64,000 nt of DNA from Nitratireductor basaltis (lineage in GTDB: Bacteria > Pseudomonadota > Alphaproteobacteria > Rhizobiales > Rhizobiaceae). The DNA is taken from NCBI RefSeq assembly GCF_000733725.1, contig NZ_JMQM01000002.1, positions 620,001 to 684,000 on the forward strand, given 5' to 3'. The notes beneath the pieces were generated by a model. The model was not told the DNA's origin. It did not search any database and worked only from the letters and a program-made list of their open reading frames with translations. Positions 7,102 through 16,032 of the stretch are shown piece after piece. A program made the translations under genes and the position numbers. Each line of letters begins with the position of its first letter. The stretch's first letter is position 1.

Positions 7102-9645
7102 ATGGCCGATATGAGCGACAACAAGGCTTCACCAGAGCACGGACCGCTCATGATGCGCCTTGCCCGGATGCGGTTTCTCACGCGCCTCACGATGGTTTTC
7201 GAGCGCCTCTGGCCGCTCATGCTCCCTCTAGTGCTCGTCGCAGGCTTGTTTCTGAGCCTTTCCTGGTTCGGCGTGTTTCGTGTCGTGCCGGGCTGGACGA
7301 GGGTGATGATCCTTCTGATCCTGGGCCTTTGCCTCGTCGTCTCGTTCTGGCCCTTCCGGCGTCTGAAAAGACCCAGCGAGCCGGAAATCGATCGTCGCAT
7401 CGAGCTCTCGAACAAGCTGCAACATGCGCCGGCCGCCACGCAGCGAGATCAGCTTGCAGCGGGCGGAGAGGATGCGTTCGCGCAAGCCTTGTGGAAAGAA
7501 CATCAGGCACGAATGGCGCGGCAACTTTCGCAGATGAAAAGCGATCTGCCGCGGACCCGCGTTCCTGATCGTGATCCGTGGGGCCTGCGGGCCGTGGTTG
7601 CCTTGCTTTTCGTGACAGCACTCGCATTTTCCCTCAGCCCGCTGAGCGGCAGCATATCCGACATATTCGGAGGAGAGACCGGCGCTGAGGCTGCATCGGC
7701 TCGCGTCGATGCCTGGGTCACGCCCCCTGGCTACACGGGCAAGGCGCCCGTGTTCCTGACGGCCGAGGCGAACCTGCAGGAAAACCGCTTCTCGGTTCCC
7801 CAGAACAGCCAGTTGCAGGTGCGTATCAGCGGCGGTGGGGAGGGAACCCAACTGCTCATGCGGGCTGATGAGGGTGACGATCAACTCGTTGCCCCGGATG
7901 CAACGGATGAAGGTATCAGCGCGCGACAATATTCGCTGCTACTCACCGAAAATGGCGAGGTGGAACTGAGCGGGGGTGGCGTGGGCGATTTGTCGTGGCA
8001 TTTCGAGATTGTCCCGGATGCGCCTCCATCGATTTCCTTCACCCAGGAACCGCGTCGCGCGGCCATTGGCGCGCTGGAACTCATCTACGCGATCACCGAT
8101 GACTATGGCGCTGTCAGTGCACAAGGAATCATGGAGCTTGAAGCGTTCGACCCGAAGGCGCAGGCTTTGTATGAGGCTCCGGAGATTTCGCTGGGTTTGC
8201 CACGGCGCAATGCCAAGGACGGAGCGGCCAAGTCATCCATTGACCTGACGGAGCATCCCTGGGCGGGCAAGCGGGTTCGCCTCGTGCTTGAAGCACGCGA
8301 TGCCGCGGACCAGGCGGGGCGCAGCGAAGCCAAGTCATTTGCGCTGCCGCAGCGTCCCTTTTCCAACCCCGTTTCACGCGCGCTGATCGAACAGCGCCAG
8401 ATGCTGGCGCTCGATGCGCGCGAGCGTGATCGGGTCGCACGGCTCATGGATGCCGTGCTTTTATGGCCGGAAGAGACGTTCGACGAACCGCGGCATTTCC
8501 TTCTTATCTCGGCTGCGCGCTCCAAGCTGGGGATCGCGCGCAATGATGATGCCTTGCGGCAGGTGGTCGACGACCTTTGGGAAATCGCGCTCATCATTGA
8601 AGACGGTGATCTCACCGCGGCGGAGAAACGCCTCAGACAGGCGCAGGAAGCGCTGCGGCAAGCGCTCGAAGATGGCGCAAGCAATGAAGAAATCGAACAG
8701 TTGATGAGCGAACTGCGCGAAGCCATGCGCGAATTCCTGCGTGAATTCGCCGAGCGCAATCAGCAGCAGAACAACCAGTTCTCCCAGAACCAGAACAGTC
8801 AGATGATGACGCAGAATGACCTGGAGCGCATGCTGGACCAGATGGAAGATCTGGCGAAAAACGGTGCACGCGACCAGGCGCAGGACCTTCTTTCGCAGCT
8901 GCAGGACATGATGAACAATCTGCAGGCCGGTCGCCCCCAGCAGGGGCAGAACGGTCAGCAGCAGTCACAGATGCGCCAGCAGATGGACCAGCTTGGTGAC
9001 CTCATGCGGCGCCAGCAGGAGCTCATGAACGAGACCTTCCGCCTCGACCAGCAGCAGCAAGGCAACCGGCAGGGGCAGATGAACCAGCCGGGGCAGCCCG
9101 GAGGCGAAGGACAGGAGCAGGGCGAGAACGGGCAGGGCATGTCGCCTGAGGAGCTGGCCGAGGCCTTGCGGGAGTTGCAGCAGGGTCAGGGTCAGCTGCA
9201 GCAGGAATTGCAGGGGCTGATGGACGATCTCGAAGGCATGGGCATCCAGCCTGGCGAGGGCTTCGGCGAGGCGGGTGAGGCCATGGGCGAGGCCGAAGGC
9301 GCACTTGGCGAAGGTGAAGGTGAGCGCGCTGTCGGTGAGCAGGGGCGTGCACTTGAAGCCATGCGCCGGGGCGCGCAGGACATGATGAACCAGATGCAGC
9401 AGGCCATGCAGGGCCAGCAAGGGCAGGGCCAGCAAGGCCGCGCACAAGGCCAGAATGGACAGGATCCGCTGGGGCGGCCGCGCGCAAGCACCGGACCGGA
9501 TTTCGGGGATTCCGTTGAAGTGCCGGACGAGATCGACAGGCAGCGTGCGCGCGAAATCCTCGACGCCATCCGCAAGCGTCTTGGCGATGCGCTAAGCCCT
9601 GAACTGGAAAAGCAGTATCTGGAGCGTCTTCTGGAGCTTCAGTAG
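7102..9645 (+). CDS. TIGR02302/DUF4175-family membrane protein with a long Gln/Gly/Met-rich tail
   Basis: An 847-residue protein found mainly in alphaproteobacteria and without an assigned function. Two transmembrane helices lie near residues 35-85 and a third near 155-175 (RAVVALLFVTALAFSL). A long, probably periplasmic, beta-rich region follows. From about residue 540 the sequence becomes low-complexity, dominated by Q, G, M, N and E (for example runs of QQQ and GEGEGE), with helical coiled-coil-like parts, and it ends in a charged segment ELEKQYLERLLELQ. It is tail-to-tail with the DUF2125 gene, with only one base between the stops. The large size and tail suggest an envelope scaffold, but that is speculation. 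Confidence 0.85.
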   Translation: MADMSDNKASPEHGPLMMRLARMRFLTRLTMVFERLWPLMLPLVLVAGLFLSLSWFGVFRVVPGWTRVMILLILGLCLVVSFWPFRRLKRPSEPEIDRRIELSNKLQHAPAATQRDQLAAGGEDAFAQALWKEHQARMARQLSQMKSDLPRTRVPDRDPWGLRAVVALLFVTALAFSLSPLSGSISDIFGGETGAEAASARVDAWVTPPGYTGKAPVFLTAEANLQENRFSVPQNSQLQVRISGGGEGTQLLMRADEGDDQLVAPDATDEGISARQYSLLLTENGEVELSGGGVGDLSWHFEIVPDAPPSISFTQEPRRAAIGALELIYAITDDYGAVSAQGIMELEAFDPKAQALYEAPEISLGLPRRNAKDGAAKSSIDLTEHPWAGKRVRLVLEARDAADQAGRSEAKSFALPQRPFSNPVSRALIEQRQMLALDARERDRVARLMDAVLLWPEETFDEPRHFLLISAARSKLGIARNDDALRQVVDDLWEIALIIEDGDLTAAEKRLRQAQEALRQALEDGASNEEIEQLMSELREAMREFLREFAERNQQQNNQFSQNQNSQMMTQNDLERMLDQMEDLAKNGARDQAQDLLSQLQDMMNNLQAGRPQQGQNGQQQSQMRQQMDQLGDLMRRQQELMNETFRLDQQQQGNRQGQMNQPGQPGGEGQEQGENGQGMSPEELAEALRELQQGQGQLQQELQGLMDDLEGMGIQPGEGFGEAGEAMGEAEGALGEGEGERAVGEQGRALEAMRRGAQDMMNQMQQAMQGQQGQGQQGRAQGQNGQDPLGRPRASTGPDFGDSVEVPDEIDRQRAREILDAIRKRLGDALSPELEKQYLERLLELQ

Positions 9646-9646
9646 T

Positions 9647-10639
9647 TCAAAGCGGAGGGATTTCCCCCAGTGGAATGAATCCCAGCATCATGCGTCCATT
9701 GTTGATGCGCAGTTCCATCGGCTTTTGAGCGAGGCCCATAATCAATGGCCTGACGCCATCGATCTTTTCGGCGAGTTCGGGTGCATTGGCGCTCACCATC
9801 TCAAGAATCCTGTCGGCGTCGGTGACGGTGATCGTCAGCATGCCGTTCATGCGACCATCCGCACCGATGCTGATCGGTCCTGATGCCGCGATGCTGGCCG
9901 TACTGCCATTCTGGCTCAAAACGAGCTCATCGAGCTGCCATTCCTTGCCTCGAAGGTTTTCAGGCTTTCCGGTCAGAACCGTCTCGCCCTGCTTCAAGGT
10001 GGCGGCGAATTGTGCGTCCATGGAGGGTAGAGACACGCCAAGGGCTTGCGTGGCCGCGAGCTGGCGCAGCAGGCCTGCCATCTGCAGGTCACCGTCATGC
10101 AGCCTGGCATGAAACTCCCCGAGTTCCGCTGTTGCCAGGACTTCGGAAGGCGTCTCTTCAAGCGCGACAGTCAGCCTGCGCGCTTCGCTTGAGAACCGCT
10201 GCGGCAAGGGGTCGGCGATACGAGCGCTGGCACGCAGGACTTCCCAATCGATCGTCAGGGGCGAGCTGACGGGCAATTCGAGTTCTGCTGGACCATCGAC
10301 CTCACCCACCAGATGTTGCGGCTGGTAGACTTGCGCGGCCGAACGGAAAGCTCCAGCCCTTATCGAAAACCCCTGGCGGACATCCTCATAGAATATGCTG
10401 CCGCAATACAGGCCGATACGGAACGGATAGCCACGGGCTTCGGGCTCTTCGCAATGCGCGCGCGTGCCATTTCGGTTGAGCTCGGAGACGGTCTGGTTCG
10501 CCTTCGCTTCCAGTTTCCCGGCAAGATAGAACCAGGCGCCGGTATAGGCCGCGATGGCAAGCAGAATTGCTCCTGCGAACCAGATAAACCGGCGAAAGAT
10601 CCGAGATCCGCCCGCATTCCTTGACGTCATGGTCCTCAT
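9647..10639 (-). CDS. DUF2125 domain protein, membrane-anchored
   Basis: About 330 residues with one N-terminal transmembrane segment (FIWFAGAILLAIAAYTGAWFYLAG) followed by a predicted periplasmic domain of DUF2125, a conserved alphaproteobacterial family without known function. The start is uncertain: ATGs at 10639 and 10630 are close together, and a more distal one at 10678 would crowd the divergent gene at 10696. I prefer 10639. The protein has the flavour of AsmA-like or lipid-contacting envelope proteins, but nothing in the sequence proves it. Confidence 0.8.
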   Translation of the reverse strand: MRTMTSRNAGGSRIFRRFIWFAGAILLAIAAYTGAWFYLAGKLEAKANQTVSELNRNGTRAHCEEPEARGYPFRIGLYCGSIFYEDVRQGFSIRAGAFRSAAQVYQPQHLVGEVDGPAELELPVSSPLTIDWEVLRASARIADPLPQRFSSEARRLTVALEETPSEVLATAELGEFHARLHDGDLQMAGLLRQLAATQALGVSLPSMDAQFAATLKQGETVLTGKPENLRGKEWQLDELVLSQNGSTASIAASGPISIGADGRMNGMLTITVTDADRILEMVSANAPELAEKIDGVRPLIMGLAQKPMELRINNGRMMLGFIPLGEIPPL

Positions 10640-10695
10640 CCCGCTACTCGCTCCACATCGCCGGTGCGGCGACATCATGCAACTGGCAGGTGGAA

Positions 10696-11211
10696 ATGGA
10701 CGATTTTTGGGTCTTTGGCTACGGCTCTTTGATGTGGCGGCCCGGTTTTGCGCATGTGGAGACCGTGAAGGGCCGTCTCTTCGGCTATCGTCGCGCGTTG
10801 TGCGTCCACTCCCATGTTCACCGTGGCACCCCAGAGCGGCCGGGTCTGGTGCTCGGCCTTGACCGAGGCGGTTCCTGCCTGGGTCTGGCGTTTCGAGTGC
10901 CCGGTGACCTGCGTGAGGAGGTCGTCTCCTATCTTCGCTCGCGGGAACTGGTCACGCATGTCTATCGCGAGCGGCAGTTGCAGGTTCGGCTTCAGGACGG
11001 CCGACATGTCGAGGCGCTGACCTATGTTGTCGACCGGAGCCACCCGCAATATGCAGGTCGCATGGATGTCATCCATGCAGCCGCGACGGTGGCAGCTTCA
11101 CACGGCCAGTCCGGACCGAATATCGAATATGTGCTCAACACAGTCGAGCATCTCGAGGCGCTGGATATCCGGGACCACTGGCTTGAGAGCGTGGCGCAGC
11201 GTCTGCGCTGA
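10696..11211 (+). CDS. Gamma-glutamylcyclotransferase (ChaC-like)
   Basis: 171 residues starting MDDFWVFGYGSLMWRPGF. The FGYGSLMW motif is the substrate-binding signature of the ChaC-type gamma-glutamylcyclotransferases, which cleave glutathione to 5-oxoproline and Cys-Gly. A glutamate in the central part acts as catalytic base in this family, but I cannot assign it confidently here. The start at 10696 has AGGTGGA upstream. The gene is divergent from the DUF2125 gene and convergent with plsC. Confidence 0.88.
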   Translation: MDDFWVFGYGSLMWRPGFAHVETVKGRLFGYRRALCVHSHVHRGTPERPGLVLGLDRGGSCLGLAFRVPGDLREEVVSYLRSRELVTHVYRERQLQVRLQDGRHVEALTYVVDRSHPQYAGRMDVIHAAATVAASHGQSGPNIEYVLNTVEHLEALDIRDHWLESVAQRLR

Positions 11212-11217
11212 ACCTAT

Positions 11218-12009
11218 CTAAATCTGTTCCAGTCCGCGCAGTTCGGCCAGGCGCGCGGCAGCTGTGGGCGGCATGGGCGGAGGGTTCTCGCTATGGGCTG
11301 CTTCCAGAAGGAGCTCGTCACAGGCCGTTTCGGTTTCACGCACCAGCCGGTCCTGAAATTCAGCGCGGGACAGACCTGGCGGGATCGGCGGCAGAAAGCG
11401 GGCCCTGATTGTGCCCGGATGGCGCAGGAAGCGCCTGCGGGGCCAATAGAGCCCGGCCACATGGGCGATGGGCACAACGGGCACATCGAGCTGGCAATAG
11501 AGTTCCACGATTCCGTATTTGTAGGCCGGTTCGGCGCCGGGTGGGCGGCGGGTGCCTTCGGGATAGATGATGAGCTGGCGGCGCTCCCGCATGCGTTCCC
11601 GCGCTTTGGTGACAGCTTCGCGCAGCGCCTTCGATCTGCTTCCACGGTTGATCGGTATCATGCGCATCTTGGCGACATACCAGCCAAACAGCGGAATCCA
11701 CATCAACTCGCGCTTCAGGATGTACAGCGCATCGGGAATGACGGGGAGAAAGGCGAAGGTATCCCAGAAGGACTGGTGCTTGGGAGCCAGGATGCAGGGG
11801 CCTTCGGGCAGGTTTTCAAGTCCCTGAATGTCCACCTTGGTGCCGGCGATGACGCGGTGGAGCCACATGCTCGTACTTGCCCAGGTCTTCGGCGCAAACC
11901 ACGCCATCCGGCGCGGCACGACGAAATAGATCGGCGTGAATATGATCATCAGGATGATGAGATTGACATAAAACGCGATGTTGAATGCCAGGGAGCGAAG
12001 CTTCAGCAT
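11218..12009 (-). CDS. plsC: 1-acyl-sn-glycerol-3-phosphate acyltransferase
   Basis: Membrane enzyme that acylates lysophosphatidate to phosphatidate in phospholipid synthesis. The 263-residue protein has the acyltransferase motif HQSFWD (HX4D) near residue 78 and the phosphate-binding motif YPEGTRRPPG. A hydrophobic N-terminal helix (AFYVNLIILMIIFTPIYFVV) anchors it. It lies downstream of ydcF on the same strand but 92 bases away. Confidence 0.92.
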   Translation of the reverse strand: MLKLRSLAFNIAFYVNLIILMIIFTPIYFVVPRRMAWFAPKTWASTSMWLHRVIAGTKVDIQGLENLPEGPCILAPKHQSFWDTFAFLPVIPDALYILKRELMWIPLFGWYVAKMRMIPINRGSRSKALREAVTKARERMRERRQLIIYPEGTRRPPGAEPAYKYGIVELYCQLDVPVVPIAHVAGLYWPRRRFLRHPGTIRARFLPPIPPGLSRAEFQDRLVRETETACDELLLEAAHSENPPPMPPTAAARLAELRGLEQI

Positions 12010-12101
12010 GTCGGCTATCCATTCGGTTGGGCAAAGTGACCCATTGACGCGAGTGGTTAGCCCAACTTGCCGGATGCGGAAAGCCCTCGGGACGAATGCA
12101 G

Positions 12102-12797
12102 CTATTGCGCGGGAGTGTTTACTCGGACCATTTCATAGGGCTCGACTGCGTTTGGAGCCGGGAACATGCCGCGGGCGAGAGCTGCGACATATTTGGAATA
12201 TTCGGTTGCCAGCACGCGTAGGGCATCGGGCTTCGACAGCCAGACACTGCTGCGCAGGGGCGTGTTCACGACGGGATAGGGCTGCAGATCCGCCTTGGGA
12301 AGGATGCGGCGCATTTCCAGAAGGCTGCGGGGCATGTGATAATTGTTGGTCACCACGATGATGCTGCCATAGGTGTTTGCAGCCGCCCATTTGGCGCTTT
12401 CTTCCGCATTGCCGATCGTGTTGAGTGCCGCGCGATCAATGTCCACGCAGCAATTGAAGAGCTGTTCCTCGCCGCCCGTTGCAACGCGTAGATCCTCAAC
12501 CCGCGCCTTCGGGTTCACGCCGCTGATGAGCAGGCGCTTGCCCTTGCCTGCCTTCAACAGATCAACGCCTGTATCAAGACGTGATTGTCCGCCGGTCAGG
12601 ACAACGATGCCGTCCGCGGAATCGAATTCGGCAGGTGTTTCGAGCGAGGCGATGTGAGCAGCAAAAACCGCGAAGCCACCAAGGAAGGCAGCGGAAAGGA
12701 ACAGGCCGCCGAGGACGAGCACACGGTAGGCGCGCGCCAGCCGCGTCTGAGAATTTACCTGGACATGTTCCGAATCGGTGTGTGCCATACTCGTCAT
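12102..12797 (-). CDS. YdcF/SanA-like family (DUF218) membrane protein
   Basis: About 231 residues with one N-terminal transmembrane helix (VLVLGGLFLSAAFLGGFAVFA) and a DUF218 domain: IVVLTGGQSRLDTGVDLL, then VVTNNYHMPRSL, motifs shared with E. coli YdcF, SanA and ElyC. Related proteins act in envelope maintenance and lipid-carrier metabolism. The chosen ATG (12797) is one of several; 12788 and 12857 are alternatives. It follows ftsX on the same strand, as in many rhizobial genomes. Confidence 0.85.
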   Translation of the reverse strand: MTSMAHTDSEHVQVNSQTRLARAYRVLVLGGLFLSAAFLGGFAVFAAHIASLETPAEFDSADGIVVLTGGQSRLDTGVDLLKAGKGKRLLISGVNPKARVEDLRVATGGEEQLFNCCVDIDRAALNTIGNAEESAKWAAANTYGSIIVVTNNYHMPRSLLEMRRILPKADLQPYPVVNTPLRSSVWLSKPDALRVLATEYSKYVAALARGMFPAPNAVEPYEMVRVNTPAQ

Positions 12798-12898
12798 ATT
12801 CAAAGCGCTATCAGACAATTTAGGCAAGTAGAGGACGGCGCGGCTTCGGGTATGCACAATGCATAACGTGCTGATTCAATGCGTGAGTTCTGCTTTCT

Positions 12899-13933
12899 TC
12901 ACGTCTCGATGCGCTTGAGAAAGCTGATCACGGTGAAGTGCGAGGTGGCAGCGGTCAGGATGGCGATGACGCAAACGATGAGGCCGACACCCATATATCC
13001 CGACAGGCCGATCGCGAAATCCCCGAACAGGGCGGAGGCCTGATCGGCTTCCGGTGTCGCGACATTGCGTGCGGACCACCAGGAGAAGAGCACGAAAACA
13101 ATGATCGCGGCGATGCCGCCGGCAGCTGCGCCCCTCATGCCGGCCAGCAGGAAGTGGCGCCGGAACTGGCGGGCGATATAGGGCGCTTCGGCACCGACAA
13201 AGTGAAGCACCTCGATCACATGTCCATTGCCGGACATTGCACCGCGAGTGGCGAAGATCACGGTCAGTGCCGTGGCCACGAGCATCAGCGCAAGCACCGA
13301 TAGACCGATGGTCACGGTTGTGCGCGCCATGGCAACGAGACGGTCTACCCAAGTGCGATGGTCATCGAGATTGGCCGATGGAACCTCTTCGGCCAGACGC
13401 GCTCGCATGGCTTCGAAATCCGGCTTTTCCCGTGGGTCTATCGTGACAATAACGAGGCGCGGGACGGGAAGCTCCTCGATGTCGAGACCTGTGCCAAGCC
13501 ATGGCTCCAGAAGACGTGCGGTGGCCTCATTGTCCACGATTGTGGCTTGAAGTACGCCTGTAAATTCGCCGGCGATGCCACGAGCAGTCTGGAGGGCGGC
13601 GTCGATGTCCAGCCCCTCGTCGGGCTTGATCTGGATTGTCGCCTCGCGCGCTATCTGTGTCTGCCAGGTGGACGCCGTATCGCGCACAAGGGTAACCGCC
13701 CCAAGGGTCAGGCATGACAGAAAGGTCATGATGGCAATGACGAGCACCATGGCGCGTCCGGCGATATTGTCCGGCGGGACGATTGGTGTCTGGCGACGGG
13801 CCGGCTTCGCAAAGGGTAAAACCGAGATGACGGTCCTTGCCATGGCCGACAGGTTTAGCTGCCATTTGGCAGATGGTGCGGACTTGGCGCGGGCTTTCGG
13901 GCGCGCGGTGTGCTGGTTCACGAGCGCCTCCAA
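12899..13933 (-). CDS. ftsX: Cell-division protein FtsX
   Basis: Integral membrane partner of FtsE. The 344-residue protein has a long cytoplasmic N-terminus, a first transmembrane helix (GRAMVLVIAIMTFLSCLTLGAV), a periplasmic extracellular domain of about 110 residues, and three C-terminal transmembrane helices with the permease fold typical of FtsX. In other bacteria FtsEX controls septal peptidoglycan hydrolases. It starts 21 bases after the ftsE stop, so the two form an operon. Confidence 0.92.
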   Translation of the reverse strand: MEALVNQHTARPKARAKSAPSAKWQLNLSAMARTVISVLPFAKPARRQTPIVPPDNIAGRAMVLVIAIMTFLSCLTLGAVTLVRDTASTWQTQIAREATIQIKPDEGLDIDAALQTARGIAGEFTGVLQATIVDNEATARLLEPWLGTGLDIEELPVPRLVIVTIDPREKPDFEAMRARLAEEVPSANLDDHRTWVDRLVAMARTTVTIGLSVLALMLVATALTVIFATRGAMSGNGHVIEVLHFVGAEAPYIARQFRRHFLLAGMRGAAAGGIAAIIVFVLFSWWSARNVATPEADQASALFGDFAIGLSGYMGVGLIVCVIAILTAATSHFTVISFLKRIET

Positions 13934-13954
13934 GCTAAGCGGAAAACGGCAGGC

Positions 13955-14614
13955 CTACTCATAGATGTCGAGCCTTCCTCCGGCCAGAACCAACCTGCGG
14001 GCGTCGACCTGATCCATCAGTCCGATATCGTGAGTGGCGATCACGACCGCCGTGCCCATGCGGTTGAGTTCGATCAGCAGGCGCAAGAGCCTGCGGGCAA
14101 GCTGCGGGTCCACATTGCCGGTCGGTTCGTCGGCCAGAAGAATGCGTGGCTGCTCGATCAGCGCGCGGGCGATAGCGGCGCGCTGCTTCTCTCCACCGGA
14201 AAGCACGGGCGGCAACACATGCATGCGATCGCCAAGGCCTACCCATTTCAGGAGATCCACCACGTCATTGCGGTAGCTTGCCTCTTCCCGGCCACGTACG
14301 CGCAGGGGAAGCGCGACATTCTCGTAGGTCGTGAGGTGATCGAGCAGACGGAAGTCCTGGAACACAACGCCGATGCGTCTGCGAATAAGCGGCAGTTCCT
14401 CGCGGGTGATGCGTGCGCGATCCTTGCCGAAGATCGTGATCAGCCCGCGCGTCGGTTTCAGCGACAGGAAAAGCAGGCGCAACAAGGTTGTCTTGCCGGT
14501 GCCTGACGGCCCGCTCAGGAACTGAAACGACCGCTCGGGGATGTTGAGCGAGATGTCGCGCAACACTTCCGGACCCATTCCGTATCTAAGACCGACATTT
14601 TCTAAGCGGATCAC
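13955..14614 (-). CDS. ftsE: Cell-division ATP-binding protein FtsE
   Basis: ABC ATPase of the FtsEX divisome complex. Walker A is GPSGTGKTT, the signature is LSGGEKQR, Walker B is ILLADEPTGN, and the switch histidine lies in IATHD. I chose GTG 14614 (product begins MIRLENVGLRYGMG), which gives 219 residues, the usual FtsE length, with GCAGG upstream. A longer reading would add 19 unrelated residues. Its upstream region carries a CtrA-type box. Confidence 0.94.
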   Translation of the reverse strand: MIRLENVGLRYGMGPEVLRDISLNIPERSFQFLSGPSGTGKTTLLRLLFLSLKPTRGLITIFGKDRARITREELPLIRRRIGVVFQDFRLLDHLTTYENVALPLRVRGREEASYRNDVVDLLKWVGLGDRMHVLPPVLSGGEKQRAAIARALIEQPRILLADEPTGNVDPQLARRLLRLLIELNRMGTAVVIATHDIGLMDQVDARRLVLAGGRLDIYE

Positions 14615-14688
14615 GCGGCACGACCTGCGGGCTTGAGTGTGAAGTGGAGAAGGCCTTCGGGCTGGCTTCATCCGACCTTCAGATAAAC

Positions 14689-14738
14689 ATGGTTAATGCG
14701 TCGTTAAGATTTGCCTGCTTCGGGCAAATGTTAACCAT
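14689..14738. promoter_or_regulatory. CtrA-type box inside nested inverted repeats, ftsE divergent promoter region
   Basis: TTAA-N7-TTAA at 14693-14707 is an exact match to the full CtrA consensus. It sits inside an outer inverted repeat, ATGGTTAA (14689-14696) and TTAACCAT (14731-14738). A second inverted repeat, ATTTGCC (14709-14715) and GGCAAAT (14723-14729), lies between. The site is about 75 bases upstream of ftsE and about 40 upstream of the divergent gene. CtrA control of cell-division genes is established in alphaproteobacteria; binding here is inferred. Confidence 0.55.
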
Positions 14739-14748
14739 TGGGGTCTAT

Positions 14749-15432
14749 ATGCTTGAGGCTGACAGAAAAAGGACCCTCATCACAAAAATGGGTGCAATGG
14801 CGCGTTTCAGTTCATCAGGGATGATGGCATCCGGCTCCGCAGGAGCGGGAGCCGCTGCGGCATGTTCGACGCATGGCGACATCGTGGATGCCGAGTTCGA
14901 AACAGTGGTTCACCCATTTGGCCCTGTAGCAGGGCTGAGCACAAAGTCGAGTGTCTCCGGCACGGCGGCAACGAGCGGGTTCTCAAGCCTGGTCGGCGCT
15001 CAAAGCCTTTCCACCGGAAGCAGAGCCGGTTTTGGCCTTGTCTTTTGGGTGGCTGGCGCTCTCGTTGCATTTTGCGCTTTCTGGATGGCGGGAGGTCATC
15101 AACTGCCGTCGCTGGTGGCCGGAGCGTTGCAGCAGCAGCGCAGCGACTTGCGCCTGGAGAGCATTTCCAGCCGCATTCTCCCCGCGGGCGAGGGGCAGCG
15201 GGAAGTGGTGCTGGTTGAGGGGATGGTAGAGAATAGTGGCCACGATGTAGCCGCAGTTCCCGGGCTTGTGATCACGTTGGCTTCCGGCGATGGGCGCAAG
15301 ACGCACCATTATCTGGGGACAAATGAAAGCCAGTTGGCCGCAGGTGGACGCATTGCCTTCTCCGGCCGGTTGGCCGCCCCTAAAGAGGGGGTACAGTCCG
15401 TCTCAGTCACTTTTCAGGAGTTCGCCCGCTGA
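14749..15432 (+). CDS. Membrane protein with DUF3426-like C-terminus, no zinc ribbon visible
   Basis: 227 residues with one transmembrane helix near the middle (GFGLVFWVAGALVAFCAFWMAG) and a C-terminal beta-domain (VEGMVENSGHDVAAVPGLVI, ending VSVTFQEFAR). The latter resembles the end of MJ0042 zinc-ribbon proteins that commonly lie between ftsE and hpt in this order. The N-terminal half here is Ser/Ala/Gly-rich and contains no CxxC pairs. The start ATG 14749 has GGGGT upstream. Its stop overlaps the hpt start by one base. Function unknown. Confidence 0.72.
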   Translation: MLEADRKRTLITKMGAMARFSSSGMMASGSAGAGAAAACSTHGDIVDAEFETVVHPFGPVAGLSTKSSVSGTAATSGFSSLVGAQSLSTGSRAGFGLVFWVAGALVAFCAFWMAGGHQLPSLVAGALQQQRSDLRLESISSRILPAGEGQREVVLVEGMVENSGHDVAAVPGLVITLASGDGRKTHHYLGTNESQLAAGGRIAFSGRLAAPKEGVQSVSVTFQEFAR

Positions 15433-15974
15433 TGCATCAGGTGCGTGGCAAGGAAATCGAGGTTCTTTTTTCGGCGTCGACCATCGCACGCCGCAATCTG
15501 GAACTGGCGAAGGAAATCGCGAAGCGAGACTACAAGGATCTCCTGGTCATTTCGGTGCTGAAAGGCTCCTTCATCTTCGCGGCCGATCTCATCCGCGCAA
15601 TGAATGATGTCGGCATCTCACCTGAAGTCGAGTTCATCATGATCTCTTCCTATGGTGCAGGTAAAACCGCCGGTGAGATCAAGGTCCTGCGCGATATCGA
15701 CAATGATGTGCGCGGGCGCGACATTCTGCTCATCGACGATATCCTCGAATCAGGAAATACCTTGAAATACACGCGCGAACTCATGCTTTCGCGTGGGGCA
15801 AACAAGGTGCACATCGCCGTTCTTCTCGACAAGAGGTCGCGGCGGAAGGCGACGCTGGACGCGGACTTCGTCGGGTTCGAGTGTCCCGACTACTTCGTCG
15901 TCGGTTACGGGATGGATGTCGCACATGCATTCCGTGAATTGCCCTTCGTCGGTGTGATCAAGGGCGAAGACTGA
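15432..15974 (+). CDS. hpt: Hypoxanthine phosphoribosyltransferase
   Basis: Purine salvage enzyme making IMP or GMP from hypoxanthine or guanine and PRPP. The 180-residue protein has the PRPP-binding motif ILLIDDILESGNTL near residues 97-110 and the flexible-loop region ISSYGAGKTAG. Its start codon overlaps the stop of the preceding membrane-protein gene, so the two are translationally coupled. Confidence 0.94.
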   Translation: MHQVRGKEIEVLFSASTIARRNLELAKEIAKRDYKDLLVISVLKGSFIFAADLIRAMNDVGISPEVEFIMISSYGAGKTAGEIKVLRDIDNDVRGRDILLIDDILESGNTLKYTRELMLSRGANKVHIAVLLDKRSRRKATLDADFVGFECPDYFVVGYGMDVAHAFRELPFVGVIKGED

Positions 15975-16032
15975 ACCTTTGCTGTGCGAATGCGTTCAGT
16001 GAACCGTAACGATTTGCGGCGAGATTGACGCC

